The notes beneath the pieces are model-generated. The model made no database searches. It had not been told where the DNA came from and was given only the letters and a program-made list of their open reading frames with translations. A stretch of DNA of 64,000 nucleotides, taken from positions 10,148 to 74,147 of the forward strand of contig CAZNIP010000003.1 of assembly GCA_964573115.1 (NCBI GenBank), written 5' to 3'. Positions 1 to 8,695 of this stretch are shown here, one piece after another. Both the position numbers and the translations under genes were made by a program. Every line of letters begins with the position of its first letter. The stretch's first letter is position 1. Source of the DNA: CAYOID01 sp964573115 (GTDB lineage Bacteria; Desulfobacterota; Desulfovibrionia; Desulfovibrionales; Desulfothermaceae).

Positions 1-3
1 AGA

Positions 4-1131
4 GTGAAACAGGGCGTGCACGGTGACAGGGGCCAGTTGAACAGGACCTTTCACGGCCTGCGAACACGCACGATGGGGGCTGGATGGCCGCTTTGCCTGG
101 CCCTGGCAGTTTTGGCCATTGGCCTGGTCATGGGCACAAGCGCTCAGGCCAAGACCTTTCAGTTCACCTACAGCAGCTTTTTTCCGCCCAGCCACATTCA
201 GAGCCAGCTTGCCGAAGCCTGGTGCCAGGAGGTCACTGCGCGGACTGACGGCCAGGTCAAGGTCTACTTCTACCCTGGCCAGACCCTGACCAAGGCCGCC
301 CAATGCTACGACGGCGTGGTCACCGGACGGTCCGATATCGGGATGTCCTGTCTGCTCTACACCAGGGGGCGCTTTCCGCTCATGGATTTCATCAATCTGC
401 CCTTTGGCAATCCCAGCGGGGCCTTTGCCACAGCGCTGATCAACGAGGTCTACGATTCCTTCGAGCCCAAGGAGCTCTCCGACGTCAAGGTCCTCTATCT
501 TCACGCCCACGGACCGGGCTTCATCCACACCAAGGATCAGCCGGTGCGCACTCTGGAGGATCTGAAAGGCTTGAAGATCAGGTGTCCAGGTTCGGTTGCC
601 GAGACCATCAGCTCCCTGGGAGCCACTCCGGTGACCATGCCCATGCCCGAGGTCTACCAGGCCCTGCAGAAAGGGGTGGTCGAGGGAGCGGTCTACCCCA
701 TGGAGACCAACCAGGGCTGGAAAATGGGGGAGGTCATCGATTATTCGGCGGCCAACTATGCGACAGCCTACTCAGTGGGTTTTTTCGTGGTCATGAACAA
801 GGACAAGTGGAACAGGCTGCCTGCCGATCTTCAGGCGAGCATCGAAAAGATCAATGCGGAATGGGCCATCAAGCACGGCCAGGCCTGGGATGACAGCGAT
901 TTTCAGGGGATCCGCTCCTCCTTGTCTGAAGGCAACAGCGTCCTTGGACTGGACGAGGACGAGCAGGACAGATGGGTCAAAGCCGTTCAGCCCGTCTCTG
1001 AGGCCTACGTTGACAAAGCCCAATCCAAAGGGTTGCCGGGTCAGGAGGTCCTGTCATTCTTGAAGGAGCAGCTCAACGACTATCATCAGGGCGAGTTCCG
1101 GAGCCCGTATTTTCAGTCCTCGATGGAATGA
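4..1131 (+). CDS. dctP: TRAP transporter substrate-binding protein (DctP family)
   Basis: Periplasmic solute receptor of a tripartite ATP-independent transporter, which delivers an organic acid or similar anion to the DctQM permease. The hydrophobic signal segment covers about residues 27-45 and ends at a likely signal peptidase site after SAQA. The mature part has the DctP fold, with the family-typical stretch ending in KIRCPGS near residue 195 and then the VTMPMPEVYQALQKGVVEG motif. An ATG at 73 would also give a signal peptide, but that one would lack basic N-terminal residues, so the upstream GTG (or a start before the window) is preferred. The stop overlaps the dctQ start in ATGA, showing translational coupling. 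Family assignment is firm; the substrate cannot be read from the sequence. Confidence 0.9.
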   Translation: MKQGVHGDRGQLNRTFHGLRTRTMGAGWPLCLALAVLAIGLVMGTSAQAKTFQFTYSSFFPPSHIQSQLAEAWCQEVTARTDGQVKVYFYPGQTLTKAAQCYDGVVTGRSDIGMSCLLYTRGRFPLMDFINLPFGNPSGAFATALINEVYDSFEPKELSDVKVLYLHAHGPGFIHTKDQPVRTLEDLKGLKIRCPGSVAETISSLGATPVTMPMPEVYQALQKGVVEGAVYPMETNQGWKMGEVIDYSAANYATAYSVGFFVVMNKDKWNRLPADLQASIEKINAEWAIKHGQAWDDSDFQGIRSSLSEGNSVLGLDEDEQDRWVKAVQPVSEAYVDKAQSKGLPGQEVLSFLKEQLNDYHQGEFRSPYFQSSME

Positions 1132-1610
1132 TGTTTCACAAGGCGATCCTCCTGGCGGCTGATGTTCTGCAGCGTCTTGCCGGCATCCTCCTGGTGGGCA
1201 TGATGCTCCTGACCTGTCTAGACGTAGTGGGGAACATGTTCGGCCATCCCATTTTGGGGACCGAGGAACTGGTCAGCCTGATGGCGGCCATGCTCCTGGC
1301 TTTTGTCCTGCCGTCGGCTCATCTGAAGAAAGCCCATATCGGCATCGATCTTTTGTACGCCAGGCTCACCAGGAGGCAGAGAAAGATCAATGACCTCTTC
1401 ATCGGGTCTTTGAGCTTTTTCTTTTTTGTCCTCGCGGCCTGGCAGTGTTTCACCTATGCGGGCGAGTTGAAGGTCACCGGCGAAGTCTCCAGTACTCTGG
1501 AGCTGCCTCTGTACTATGTGCTGTACGCCATTGCCATGGCCTGCTTCATCCTGGCCATGGCCATTCTGACGGAGTGTCTGTCCTTGGCCAGAAGAGACCG
1601 GCATGATTGA
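1128..1610 (+). CDS. dctQ: TRAP transporter small permease (DctQ family)
   Basis: Small integral membrane subunit of the TRAP transporter. The 160-residue protein has four hydrophobic segments and the usual DctQ layout, including the ...LLAFVLPSAHLKKAHIGID... region that follows the second membrane segment. It overlaps dctP by 4 bp and dctM by 8 bp, so the three genes form one transcriptional and translational unit. It is thought to bridge the periplasmic receptor and the large permease. The function call rests on size, hydrophobicity, motif and position between DctP and DctM. Confidence 0.88.
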   Translation: MMFHKAILLAADVLQRLAGILLVGMMLLTCLDVVGNMFGHPILGTEELVSLMAAMLLAFVLPSAHLKKAHIGIDLLYARLTRRQRKINDLFIGSLSFFFFVLAAWQCFTYAGELKVTGEVSSTLELPLYYVLYAIAMACFILAMAILTECLSLARRDRHD

Positions 1611-2907
1611 TTTTGTTCAGGTGGGGATCATCGGGATCGTTGTCCTGGTGGCCTTTTTTTTTACCCGGATCGCTGTGGCCTATGCCCTGGCCATTGTCGG
1701 GGTCGTCGGGTATGCGGTCCTGACTGGGGTCGATTCGGCTCTGACCCTGCTCTCCAGGGATATCTTCAGTGTCTTTTCCTCCTATGGCCTGGCCCTGGTG
1801 CCCCTGTTCGTGTTCATGGGCTATATCGCCTATTACGCCGGGGTGAGCAAGCGCCTCTATGACATGGCCTACAAGGTCAGCGGACGGGTCCGGGGGGGAC
1901 TGGCCATGGCCACCATCGGGGCCTGCACCGCCTTTGGCGCCGTCAGCGGTTCGACAACGGCCACGGCGGCGACCATCGGCTCCATCGCCATGCCGGAGAT
2001 GAAGAGGTACCAGTACGGAAACCGGCTGGCCGCAGGTGCTGTCGCAGCCGGCTCCGGTCTTGGCATCCTGATGCCCCCGAGTGTGATCCTGATCATCTAC
2101 GGCATACTGACGCAGATTTCCATCGGCAAGCTCTTTCTGGCCGGGATCATTCCGGCATTCTTCATAGCCCTGCTCTTTATCCTGACCATCCTGATCTACT
2201 GCTCCTTCTTTCCTGAGCAGGGGGCCAAAGGCGAGCGATTTGTGCTTCGGGAAACCGTGCTGGCCCTGTTTGAAATCTGGGAAACCCTGTTCGTCTTCCT
2301 GCTCGTCATGGGGGGGATGTTCTTCGGGTTCTTCACTCCGACCAAGGCCGGGGCTGTGGGCTCTTTCCTCCTTCTGGCCATTGTCCTGGTGCAGCGCAAG
2401 CTGCAGTGGGCGACCTTCGTCAGGGCGGTGAACGACACCCTCAACGTCTCCTGCATGGTGATCATGCTCGTCACCGGCGCGACCATCTTCGGACATTTCC
2501 TGGCCCTGTCCAGGATCTCCATGGAGCTGGCCAATATGGTGGCCGGTCTGGATTGGCCGGCCTGGGCCATCATGGCCGTGATCTGCACCATCTACCTCTG
2601 CGCCGGATGTTTCATCGACGCCCTGGCCCTGATCACCCTGACCATACCGATCTTTTACCCGATCGTGATCAACCTGGGGTACGACCCCATCTGGTTCGGG
2701 GTCATCATCGTCCTCATCACTCAGATGGGGATCATCACCCCTCCTGTGGGGGTCAATTCATACATTGTCAAAGGCATAGCCCCGTACGTGTCTCTTCAGG
2801 ACGTCTTCATCGGGGTGCTGCCTTTTCTGGCGGCACTGATTCTGGGCACAGGGGTGCTGATCGCCTTTCCCCAGATCGTGACCTGTCTGCCGATGCTCAT
2901 TGATTAG
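1603..2907 (+). CDS. dctM: TRAP transporter large permease (DctM family)
   Basis: Ion-coupled transport channel of the TRAP system, 434 residues, with about a dozen hydrophobic segments. The glycine/serine/threonine-rich AVSGSTTATAATIG segment near residues 111-125 and the C-terminal QMGIITPPVGVN motif near residue 375 are diagnostic of DctM. It is the last gene of the operon. A stem of 11 bp (GATTTCATCCC / GGGGTGAAATC, 2951-2983) follows and may end the transcript, although no T-run follows it. Confidence 0.92.
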   Translation: MIDFVQVGIIGIVVLVAFFFTRIAVAYALAIVGVVGYAVLTGVDSALTLLSRDIFSVFSSYGLALVPLFVFMGYIAYYAGVSKRLYDMAYKVSGRVRGGLAMATIGACTAFGAVSGSTTATAATIGSIAMPEMKRYQYGNRLAAGAVAAGSGLGILMPPSVILIIYGILTQISIGKLFLAGIIPAFFIALLFILTILIYCSFFPEQGAKGERFVLRETVLALFEIWETLFVFLLVMGGMFFGFFTPTKAGAVGSFLLLAIVLVQRKLQWATFVRAVNDTLNVSCMVIMLVTGATIFGHFLALSRISMELANMVAGLDWPAWAIMAVICTIYLCAGCFIDALALITLTIPIFYPIVINLGYDPIWFGVIIVLITQMGIITPPVGVNSYIVKGIAPYVSLQDVFIGVLPFLAALILGTGVLIAFPQIVTCLPMLID

Positions 2908-2950
2908 GCGAAATTCTGGCCTGTCATGGCCTGAACAACGATCATGACAT

Positions 2951-2983
2951 GATTTCATCCCGGTGATCGCCAGGGGTGAAATC
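2951..2983 (+). terminator. inverted repeat after dctM, possible terminator
   Basis: GATTTCATCCC and GGGGTGAAATC pair over 11 bp with one G-U pair and an 11-nt loop. It lies between dctM and glyS. No U-tract follows, so it may be an attenuator or simply an mRNA-stabilising hairpin. Confidence 0.35.
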
Positions 2984-3009
2984 GAGCTCAAGCCCAAGGG
3001 ATGGACACT

Positions 3010-5100
3010 ATGGCTCGATGTGTTTTGGAGATTGGTTTTGAAGAGATGCCGGCCCGTTTTCTCGCCGGACTGGAAGACAGCCTGCAGGAGCTCTTCATCC
3101 AGGAACTGACAGACATGCAGATCGGCTTTGACCTGGTCGAGGTCGCTTCCACTCCCAGGCGCCTGGTGGCTCATGTCCCGGACATCAATGCTGTTCAGGA
3201 CAGGACAGAGGAGCTGGTGACCGGACCGCCAAAGCGGATTGCCTATGATCAACAGGGAGAGCTGACCAAGGCCGGCCAGGGGTTTGTCAAGAACCAGGGG
3301 GTCGATCCAGCTGAGATTTTCATCCAGGAGACGCCCAAGGGCGAGTACCTGGCTGTGCACAAGAAAGGTGGCGGAGCCGCAACTCAGGCCCTGCTGCCTG
3401 ATATCTTCGAGCGGATCATCGGCCGCCTGCCCATGCCCAAGAAGATGCGCTGGGAGAAGACCGGTTTTGCCTTTGGGCGGCCCATTCGCTGGATACTGGC
3501 CCTGCTCGACTCGTCTCTGATTCAGGTCCAATGCAGCTCGTTGTCCGCCGATCGAATCACCAGAGGACATCGTGTTCTCGGCCCCGGCCCCTGGAAGGTT
3601 CCGAGTGCTGCAGACTACTTCGACATCCTCAAGCACAAGGGCCAGGTGGTTCTGGACGTCAAGGACCGCATTCAGGCCATCCAGCAGGAGGGGGACAAAC
3701 TGGCCAGGCAGCAGGGCGGGACCGTTGTCTGGACCGAAAACCTCCTCAATGAGGTGGCCAACCTGGTCGAGTCTCCCCGCCCTGTTCTGGGCTCCATCGA
3801 CAGGGACTACCTGCAGCTGCCCCGGGAAGTCCTGCTCACGAGCATGGAGAGCCACCAGAAGAGCTTCGGGGTTGAAGATGCCAACGGAAACCTGCTGCCC
3901 TTCTTCCTGTGCACCCTGAACCTGGAGCCGGATGACCTGGATCTGGTCCAAAAGGGCTGGGAGCGGGTCCTCAAAGCCAGACTCGAGGATGCGGTCTTTT
4001 TCTGGACTGCAGACTCCAGGGCCTCATTCGATCAATGGTGCCAGGAGCTGGAGAAGGTGGTCTTCCTGGGGCCCCTTGGAAGCATGGGGGACAAGTCCAG
4101 GCGGATGGTCCAGCTTGGCAGGTACCTGGCAGCAAAGGTCCAGCCGGATCTGGAGGACATTCTGGTCAGAGGGGCGGAGCTGGCCAAGGCTGACCTGGTC
4201 TCGGAAATGGTTGGCGAGTTCGGGGATCTGCAGGGGGTCATGGGCAGCATCTACGCCAGGCAGAAAGGGGAAAAAGAGGCTGTGGCCCAGGCCATCGTCG
4301 AGCACTATCTGCCCACCGGGGCGGAAAGCCGGGTGCCTGAATCTAAAGCGGGGGCCCTGCTGGCTGTTGCCGACAAGGTGGATGTGCTGACTGGATGCTT
4401 CGGATTGGACATGATCCCCACAGGCGCCCAGGACCCCTACGCCCTTCGGCGCCAGGCCCTGGGAGTGATCAGGATCATTCTGGAGCACGGGCTTCGGATA
4501 TCCCTGCTCGAGCTTCTGGAACAGTCCCGATCTCACTACGGTCAGATCGACTGGAAGCTCGATGCCAGAGCGTCGCTTGAGCATCTGGAGGAGTTCTTCA
4601 GCCACCGCCTCAAGGCCTATTTTGCCGGATCAGGGTTCTCGACCCTCATTGTCGACTCTGCGATTGGTGCGGGCATTGACGACATCTGGTCCCTGGCCCA
4701 GCGTCTCAGGGCCCTGGACCGGTTCAGCCGCAAGAGCGATTTTGAGGCCTCAGTTTTGACCTTCAAGAGGGTGGACAACATCATCAAGAAGCAGGGCGGG
4801 CAGGCAGGTCAGCCTTTGACCGGGTCCTATGTCCAGGACCGGCTCGTCGACCAGCAGGAGAGAGAGCTGGCAGCCAAGATCGAGGAGCTTGAACCCCGTT
4901 GGAAGCAGATGTGGCAGAGCGAACACTTTGACGAGCTCTTTGGCCTGCTGGGCGAGCTGCGGCCCTCAGTGGACAGCTTTTTTGATCATGTCATGGTCAT
5001 GTGCGACGACGCCGAGCTGAGGTTGAACCGCTTGAACCTGCTCATGGCCCTGGTCAACCGGCTCTCCCTGCTGGCAGACTTCAGTGCGCTCCAGATCTGA
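3010..5100 (+). CDS. glyS: glycine--tRNA ligase beta subunit
   Basis: Beta subunit of the alpha2-beta2 type glycyl-tRNA synthetase, which charges tRNA-Gly in the cytoplasm. The N-terminus has the family signature LEIGFEEMPARFL, followed by the tRNA-binding body and a C-terminal DALR-type anticodon-binding region over the last 100 residues. The ATG at 3010 is chosen because AAGGG at 2996-3000 lies 9 nt upstream; the ATG at 3001 would directly abut that Shine-Dalgarno sequence. The 696-residue length is normal. The alpha subunit gene glyQ, usually directly upstream, is not here; a TRAP transporter occupies that place. rpsT follows. Confidence 0.95.
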   Translation: MARCVLEIGFEEMPARFLAGLEDSLQELFIQELTDMQIGFDLVEVASTPRRLVAHVPDINAVQDRTEELVTGPPKRIAYDQQGELTKAGQGFVKNQGVDPAEIFIQETPKGEYLAVHKKGGGAATQALLPDIFERIIGRLPMPKKMRWEKTGFAFGRPIRWILALLDSSLIQVQCSSLSADRITRGHRVLGPGPWKVPSAADYFDILKHKGQVVLDVKDRIQAIQQEGDKLARQQGGTVVWTENLLNEVANLVESPRPVLGSIDRDYLQLPREVLLTSMESHQKSFGVEDANGNLLPFFLCTLNLEPDDLDLVQKGWERVLKARLEDAVFFWTADSRASFDQWCQELEKVVFLGPLGSMGDKSRRMVQLGRYLAAKVQPDLEDILVRGAELAKADLVSEMVGEFGDLQGVMGSIYARQKGEKEAVAQAIVEHYLPTGAESRVPESKAGALLAVADKVDVLTGCFGLDMIPTGAQDPYALRRQALGVIRIILEHGLRISLLELLEQSRSHYGQIDWKLDARASLEHLEEFFSHRLKAYFAGSGFSTLIVDSAIGAGIDDIWSLAQRLRALDRFSRKSDFEASVLTFKRVDNIIKKQGGQAGQPLTGSYVQDRLVDQQERELAAKIEELEPRWKQMWQSEHFDELFGLLGELRPSVDSFFDHVMVMCDDAELRLNRLNLLMALVNRLSLLADFSALQI

Positions 5101-5186
5101 GGCTGTGGAGAAGGCCACCGAGGCTGAGGCACAACGGGCTCAGCCTGTTCGACCAACCAAAGAGGCGGGTCAAGGGGAAAAAAGAC

Positions 5187-5216
5187 TTGACAATGCAATC
5201 GAGCTTCAAATAACTT
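5187..5216 (+). promoter_or_regulatory. possible sigma-70 promoter for rpsT
   Basis: A consensus -35 box TTGACA (5187-5192) is followed after 18 nt by TAACTT (5211-5216), a weak -10 match. It lies about 70 nt before the rpsT start. The -35 is perfect, the -10 is poor. Confidence 0.35.
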
Positions 5217-5287
5217 CTTTGGTTTAGTTTTCCTTTGATGCAATGAGACCAGGACAATCCATCAGGATTTTTTGAGGAGGTTGTGTT

Positions 5288-5551
5288 TTGGCTAACACGA
5301 AACAGGCATTGAAGCGCCATCGTCAGAGTTTAAAGGCCCGGACCAGGAACCGGATCGTCAAGAGCCATGTCAAGAATGCGGTCAAAGATGTTCATTCGGC
5401 CATTGATGCCAAGGACAGGGACCAGGCCCAGCTGGCCCTGAAGAAAGCCAACGCCGTGCTGGACAAGGCAGCCTCAAAAGGGGTCATCCACTGGCGCAAG
5501 GCCTCCAGGCGCATCTCAAGATTGAACAGGGCCCTGAATCAGATGCAGTGA
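5288..5551 (+). CDS. rpsT: 30S ribosomal protein S20
   Basis: Small basic 87-residue ribosomal protein that binds 16S rRNA. The N-terminus MANTKQALKRHRQS and the lysine/arginine-rich helices are typical of bS20. The start is a TTG preceded by GAGGAGG (5274-5280) at a spacing of 7 nt; no ATG or GTG in frame would preserve the conserved N-terminus. A UUG start is also known for E. coli rpsT, where it contributes to autogenous control, so the rare start here is probably functional. Two hairpins follow directly. Confidence 0.96.
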   Translation: MANTKQALKRHRQSLKARTRNRIVKSHVKNAVKDVHSAIDAKDRDQAQLALKKANAVLDKAASKGVIHWRKASRRISRLNRALNQMQ

Positions 5552-5553
5552 GC

Positions 5554-5583
5554 GGATGTCATCCGGACGACCGGATGACATCC
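5554..5583 (+). repeat. perfect inverted repeat after rpsT
   Basis: GGATGTCATCCGG and CCGGATGACATCC pair over 13 bp around the loop ACGA, starting two bases after the rpsT stop codon. It probably protects the 3' end or assists the terminator that follows. Confidence 0.6.
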
Positions 5584-5603
5584 GGTATCCGGAGTTTGTC
5601 GTC

Positions 5604-5637
5604 AAAGACCCCGCCACCTCAGGTGGCGGGGTCTTTG
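5604..5637. terminator. bidirectional rho-independent terminator, rpsT / PIN-PhoH
   Basis: AAAGACCCCGCCACCT and AGGTGGCGGGGTCTTT form a perfect 16-bp stem with a 2-nt centre. A-run and T-run flanks make it work in both directions, serving rpsT on the plus strand and the convergent phoH gene on the minus strand. Confidence 0.9.
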
Positions 5638-5716
5638 CGTTGGGTGTTCTGGTGATGAGCGGTCACTGCAGCGACAGCTCGCGTTGCCAACTCTTACTGC
5701 GCTGGCGCGGAAACGT

Positions 5717-6910
5717 TCACAAACCGGACTTGATGATCATGTCCGTGATCGGTCCCCTGGATTTGTCCCCTTTGAGGACCATATGGGCGTAGTTTTTCAG
5801 CCCTTTGAATTTCTTGACCACCCAGTTCAGGCCATTGTTGCTTTCATTGAGATAGGGGTTGTCCACCTGCCGCGTGTCCCCGAGACAGAAGCATTTGACG
5901 CCATCCCCCATTCTGGTCAGCAGGGCTCTGGTCTCCGAACGGGAGAGATTCTGCATCTCATCGATGATGACCACCGCATTCTCAATGTTCATCCCCCGGA
6001 TATAGGCCATGGGGAGGATTTCAAAACGATGGGGGTTGAGCTTCATGGAGTTGTTCTTGGGGTCGTCAAAGATGCGGTTGGCCGGTCTGCGCTCATGGAG
6101 CTTGATGAGCAGGTCCTGGATGTATCGGACATAGGGGGCCATCTTGTCTTCCATGTCCCCGGGCAGAAAACCCATTCGCCTGCCAATCTCGATCACGGGC
6201 TTGACCAGGAAGATTTTGCGATAGGGATTGGTTTTGTTCTCCAGCGTCAGATACAGGGCGGCGGCCAGGGCCAGGAACGTCTTGCCGTACCCTGCCTCCG
6301 ACTGGATCGTGACCAGATCGATGGCCTCGTGGAGCATGAGTTCCAGAGCCAGGTTCTGGTAGACGTTTCGCGGCCTGATATTCCAGATGGCGTGCTGATG
6401 GTTGATGGCCCGGCTGCCTTCAGGACCGAAGAAGAGGGGCGTTCCGTTTTCCCATCGGAAGCTGTTGGGGACAGGGTCGTCGGAATCATGGACAAACCCG
6501 GTGTAGGACTGGGATTCGCTCTGGAACGGGTTCGAATCCCGGTAGTGCTCGGAGACGATGTTGTGCAGTCTGGCCTTGATCTGCATGAGCCGATCGTTGG
6601 TGACCAGGATGGGTTCTGGAATGTTGCAGTGCAGGACCTCTTCCAGGATGCGGTCGTCATTGGACGTCTGCAGTTCGTGAGGCGTCTGGACCGGTTTGAG
6701 CAGGACAATGGAGGTGTCCTCCTGGATCATGGTCAGGATCTGGGCCACAATATGGGCCACACGCTGATTCTTTTTCAGGGTGTCCAGTTCTTCCAGGACG
6801 GTGTAGGGCAGGATGATCTGGTTTTCGTTTCCGTTTCTCAGGGTGCTCAAGCTCTGCGGGTTCTCGATGAGCACGTTGGTGTCCAGGATGAAGTTCTTTT
6901 TTGCTGACAT
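5717..6910 (-). CDS. PIN domain / PhoH-family ATPase fusion protein
   Basis: A 397-residue PhoH2-type protein with an N-terminal PIN ribonuclease domain and a C-terminal PhoH ATPase/helicase domain. PIN acidic residues are visible as D10 in FILDTNVLI, E40-D43 in LEELD and D106 in TNDRL. The PhoH P-loop is SEAGYGKT at 204-211 and the Walker B is VVIIDE at 313-318. Such fusions are thought to unwind and cut RNA. GGAGG lies 3 nt before the ATG. The gene follows the zinc-finger gene at 7264 by 15 bp, so the two are co-transcribed. Confidence 0.9.
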   Translation of the reverse strand: MSAKKNFILDTNVLIENPQSLSTLRNGNENQIILPYTVLEELDTLKKNQRVAHIVAQILTMIQEDTSIVLLKPVQTPHELQTSNDDRILEEVLHCNIPEPILVTNDRLMQIKARLHNIVSEHYRDSNPFQSESQSYTGFVHDSDDPVPNSFRWENGTPLFFGPEGSRAINHQHAIWNIRPRNVYQNLALELMLHEAIDLVTIQSEAGYGKTFLALAAALYLTLENKTNPYRKIFLVKPVIEIGRRMGFLPGDMEDKMAPYVRYIQDLLIKLHERRPANRIFDDPKNNSMKLNPHRFEILPMAYIRGMNIENAVVIIDEMQNLSRSETRALLTRMGDGVKCFCLGDTRQVDNPYLNESNNGLNWVVKKFKGLKNYAHMVLKGDKSRGPITDMIIKSGL

Positions 6911-6925
6911 GGTCCTCCAATCTCT

Positions 6926-7264
6926 TTAGCGGTCCAGGTCGCTCTGACACTGGATACAGTGAACAGCATCGGGAATGGCCATCAGCCTGCGCAGGCCGAT
7001 CTGCTCTCCGCAGATCCTGCAGATGCCGAAAGAGCCTGTGTCCAGCATGTCCAGGGCGTTTTCAAGGGCCTCGATTTTTTTCAGGTTCCGGGAGTAGCGT
7101 TGCAGGTAGGCTGCTTCTGCGGATTCGTTGTGGGCCCGATCCATCATGTCGGGAAGGGATTTGTCCGCTCCGTCGAGGAAGAGCTTCACGGATTCGTTTT
7201 CGGTCTTCAAATCCGTCAGCTGCTGGGACAGGCGATGCTTGAAGTCCACATTCAGTGCGGTCAT
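6926..7264 (-). CDS. DksA/TraR-family C4 zinc-finger protein
   Basis: A 112-residue protein with an N-terminal helical coiled-coil region and a C-terminal C4 zinc finger of the form C-x2-C-x17-C-x2-C (CRIC...CIQC). This is the TraR/DksA layout; family members bind the secondary channel of RNA polymerase or act in stress responses. AAGGAG lies 6 nt before the ATG. It is the first gene of a two-gene unit with PIN-PhoH. Whether it is a true DksA, with the acidic coiled-coil tip, is not clear. Confidence 0.85.
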   Translation of the reverse strand: MTALNVDFKHRLSQQLTDLKTENESVKLFLDGADKSLPDMMDRAHNESAEAAYLQRYSRNLKKIEALENALDMLDTGSFGICRICGEQIGLRRLMAIPDAVHCIQCQSDLDR

Positions 7265-7379
7265 GCGCTTCTCCTTTGTTCAGCCGGAATTGCAAAGGTT
7301 TGGACCTTGAACTGGATCGTCACTGTTTCCTTGTATCCCGACATTGTTACGATTGTCTGCACTGAATGTGACATTTCTG

Positions 7380-8087
7380 TTACGGGTCAAAGGAGCCTTT
7401 GTTTTTCCCGGGTTTGCCAGGGAAGAGGGTGTTTCTGGAAAGATCTGTCTGCTCCTGCGGGGTGAGCCTCAAGAGCTCCAGGGTGACCGTGGACATGAAG
7501 AAAGTTTCCCGGGCAACACGCTTCAGCCCGGCATGGGGACTGAGGACCCCTTTGAGCCCACCCGCCTTCATGTAGCTTCTGAAGTTGGCGAAATGACGGG
7601 ATCCGGCCAGTCGTTCCACCGCCATGATCAGAAAAAAGGCTGAAAAGTCCAGCACCCGTCGCGGTCTGCAGAAATCGACGACGATCAGGGCGCCGAGGCT
7701 GCTGAGCAGTCCCTGGGCCTGGCTGAGGATCTGCCGTTGCTGGTCAGGGCTCTTCTCATGCAGGGCAAAGGAGAGGATCACGCCATCGCAGGCCTGGGGC
7801 TGGAACGGTGGCCGGGCCGCATCCCCGCGGACGTACCCTCTGTCCTGGCTTTTGGTGGCGGCCTTGCGGAGCATGGCTGGAGACATGTCGACCCCGAAGG
7901 CCTGAATTCCCATTCCTTTAAGCATTTCGCACTGAACCCCGGTCCCGCAGCACAGGTCGATGACCCGTGTCAGTCCCGTTTCCTGGATCAGAGCAGCAGT
8001 CCTGGCTCGAATCCGGTTCAGGAAGGGGTCGAGGAGGGGGTCGTACACAGGGGCGATGGCCCGGTACTCGTCATGTTCAAGGGTCAT
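7380..8087 (-). CDS. class I SAM-dependent methyltransferase
   Basis: A 235-residue Rossmann-fold methyltransferase. Motif I is DLCCGTGVQ near residue 47, followed by GVDMSPAML, and the post-motif acidic loop is CDGVILSFALHE. The layout resembles the UbiE/Coq5 and small-molecule methyltransferase groups. The substrate is unknown. Its ATG overlaps the stop of the HAD gene by 4 bp, making it the last gene of the photolyase operon. Confidence 0.82.
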   Translation of the reverse strand: MTLEHDEYRAIAPVYDPLLDPFLNRIRARTAALIQETGLTRVIDLCCGTGVQCEMLKGMGIQAFGVDMSPAMLRKAATKSQDRGYVRGDAARPPFQPQACDGVILSFALHEKSPDQQRQILSQAQGLLSSLGALIVVDFCRPRRVLDFSAFFLIMAVERLAGSRHFANFRSYMKAGGLKGVLSPHAGLKRVARETFFMSTVTLELLRLTPQEQTDLSRNTLFPGKPGKNKGSFDP

Positions 8088-8695
8088 ATGCCGGGACAGA
8101 AGGTCCTGAGGGCGGCGGTGAACGCTGTGCGGCCGGTGTAGTGAATGGCTTCCAGCCCCCGGCTCCTGGCTCTGTCCACGTTGCCTGATGAATCGTCGAC
8201 GAACAGGGCCTCCTCCGGAGCGCTCCCCAGCCAGGACACGACCCGGCTGAAGAGCTCCGGGTCCCGCTTGCTCTGCCCGATCTCGAAGCTGTTGAAGACC
8301 TGGTCAAAGAGGGGAAAGAACGCCTGGCGTTCATTCAGCATCTTCAGCCAGTTGACCTGGTCGCTCAGCAGGGCGCTGCGTGTTCCCTGACGTCGCAGCT
8401 GTGCGACCAGCTCGAGCATCCAGGGGCGAAGTGTGAAGTGGTCCAGGATGGTCTCCTGGAAATGGCCGTCAGAACCGGCCAGTCCGGCATGTGTCCGCAT
8501 GGCCTGCCAGAAAACCTCTTCCGTCGTCCTGCCGAGGACGTAGCCGGTCTGAAAGACCTGCTCGACCCCGGTGTGCACCACCTGGTCCGGATCAAGGCCC
8601 TGCTCCGCGCCCAGGGCCCGAAGGCCATTGACAAAGCCCTCTTCGGCAAGCACCCCTCCGAAATCGAACAGAATCCACTGCACGCTGCAGGTCAT
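8084..8695 (-). CDS. HAD-superfamily hydrolase, subfamily IA (YihX-like)
   Basis: A 203-residue HAD phosphatase candidate. Motif I is FDFGGVL, where the usual second aspartate (D+2) is glycine, as in YihX-like and epoxide-hydrolase-linked members. Motif II is LLSD, motif III the lysine in QSKRDPELF, and motif IV FVDDSSGNVDRA. Family members remove phosphate from sugar phosphates or FMN-like substrates. It overlaps the genes on both sides by 4 bp (ATGA), so it is translationally coupled to the upstream small thioredoxin-like gene. Confidence 0.85.
   Translation of the reverse strand: MTCSVQWILFDFGGVLAEEGFVNGLRALGAEQGLDPDQVVHTGVEQVFQTGYVLGRTTEEVFWQAMRTHAGLAGSDGHFQETILDHFTLRPWMLELVAQLRRQGTRSALLSDQVNWLKMLNERQAFFPLFDQVFNSFEIGQSKRDPELFSRVVSWLGSAPEEALFVDDSSGNVDRARSRGLEAIHYTGRTAFTAALRTFCPGI

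Noticed and set aside
6526..6546. tRNA T-loop-like sequence GGTTCGAATCC
   Set aside because: It lies inside the PIN-PhoH coding sequence, and no acceptor stem, anticodon arm or D-arm surrounds it.
5684..6907. 407-codon plus-strand open frame
   Set aside because: It is antisense to the well-supported PIN-PhoH gene; lack of stops follows from GC-rich codon use.
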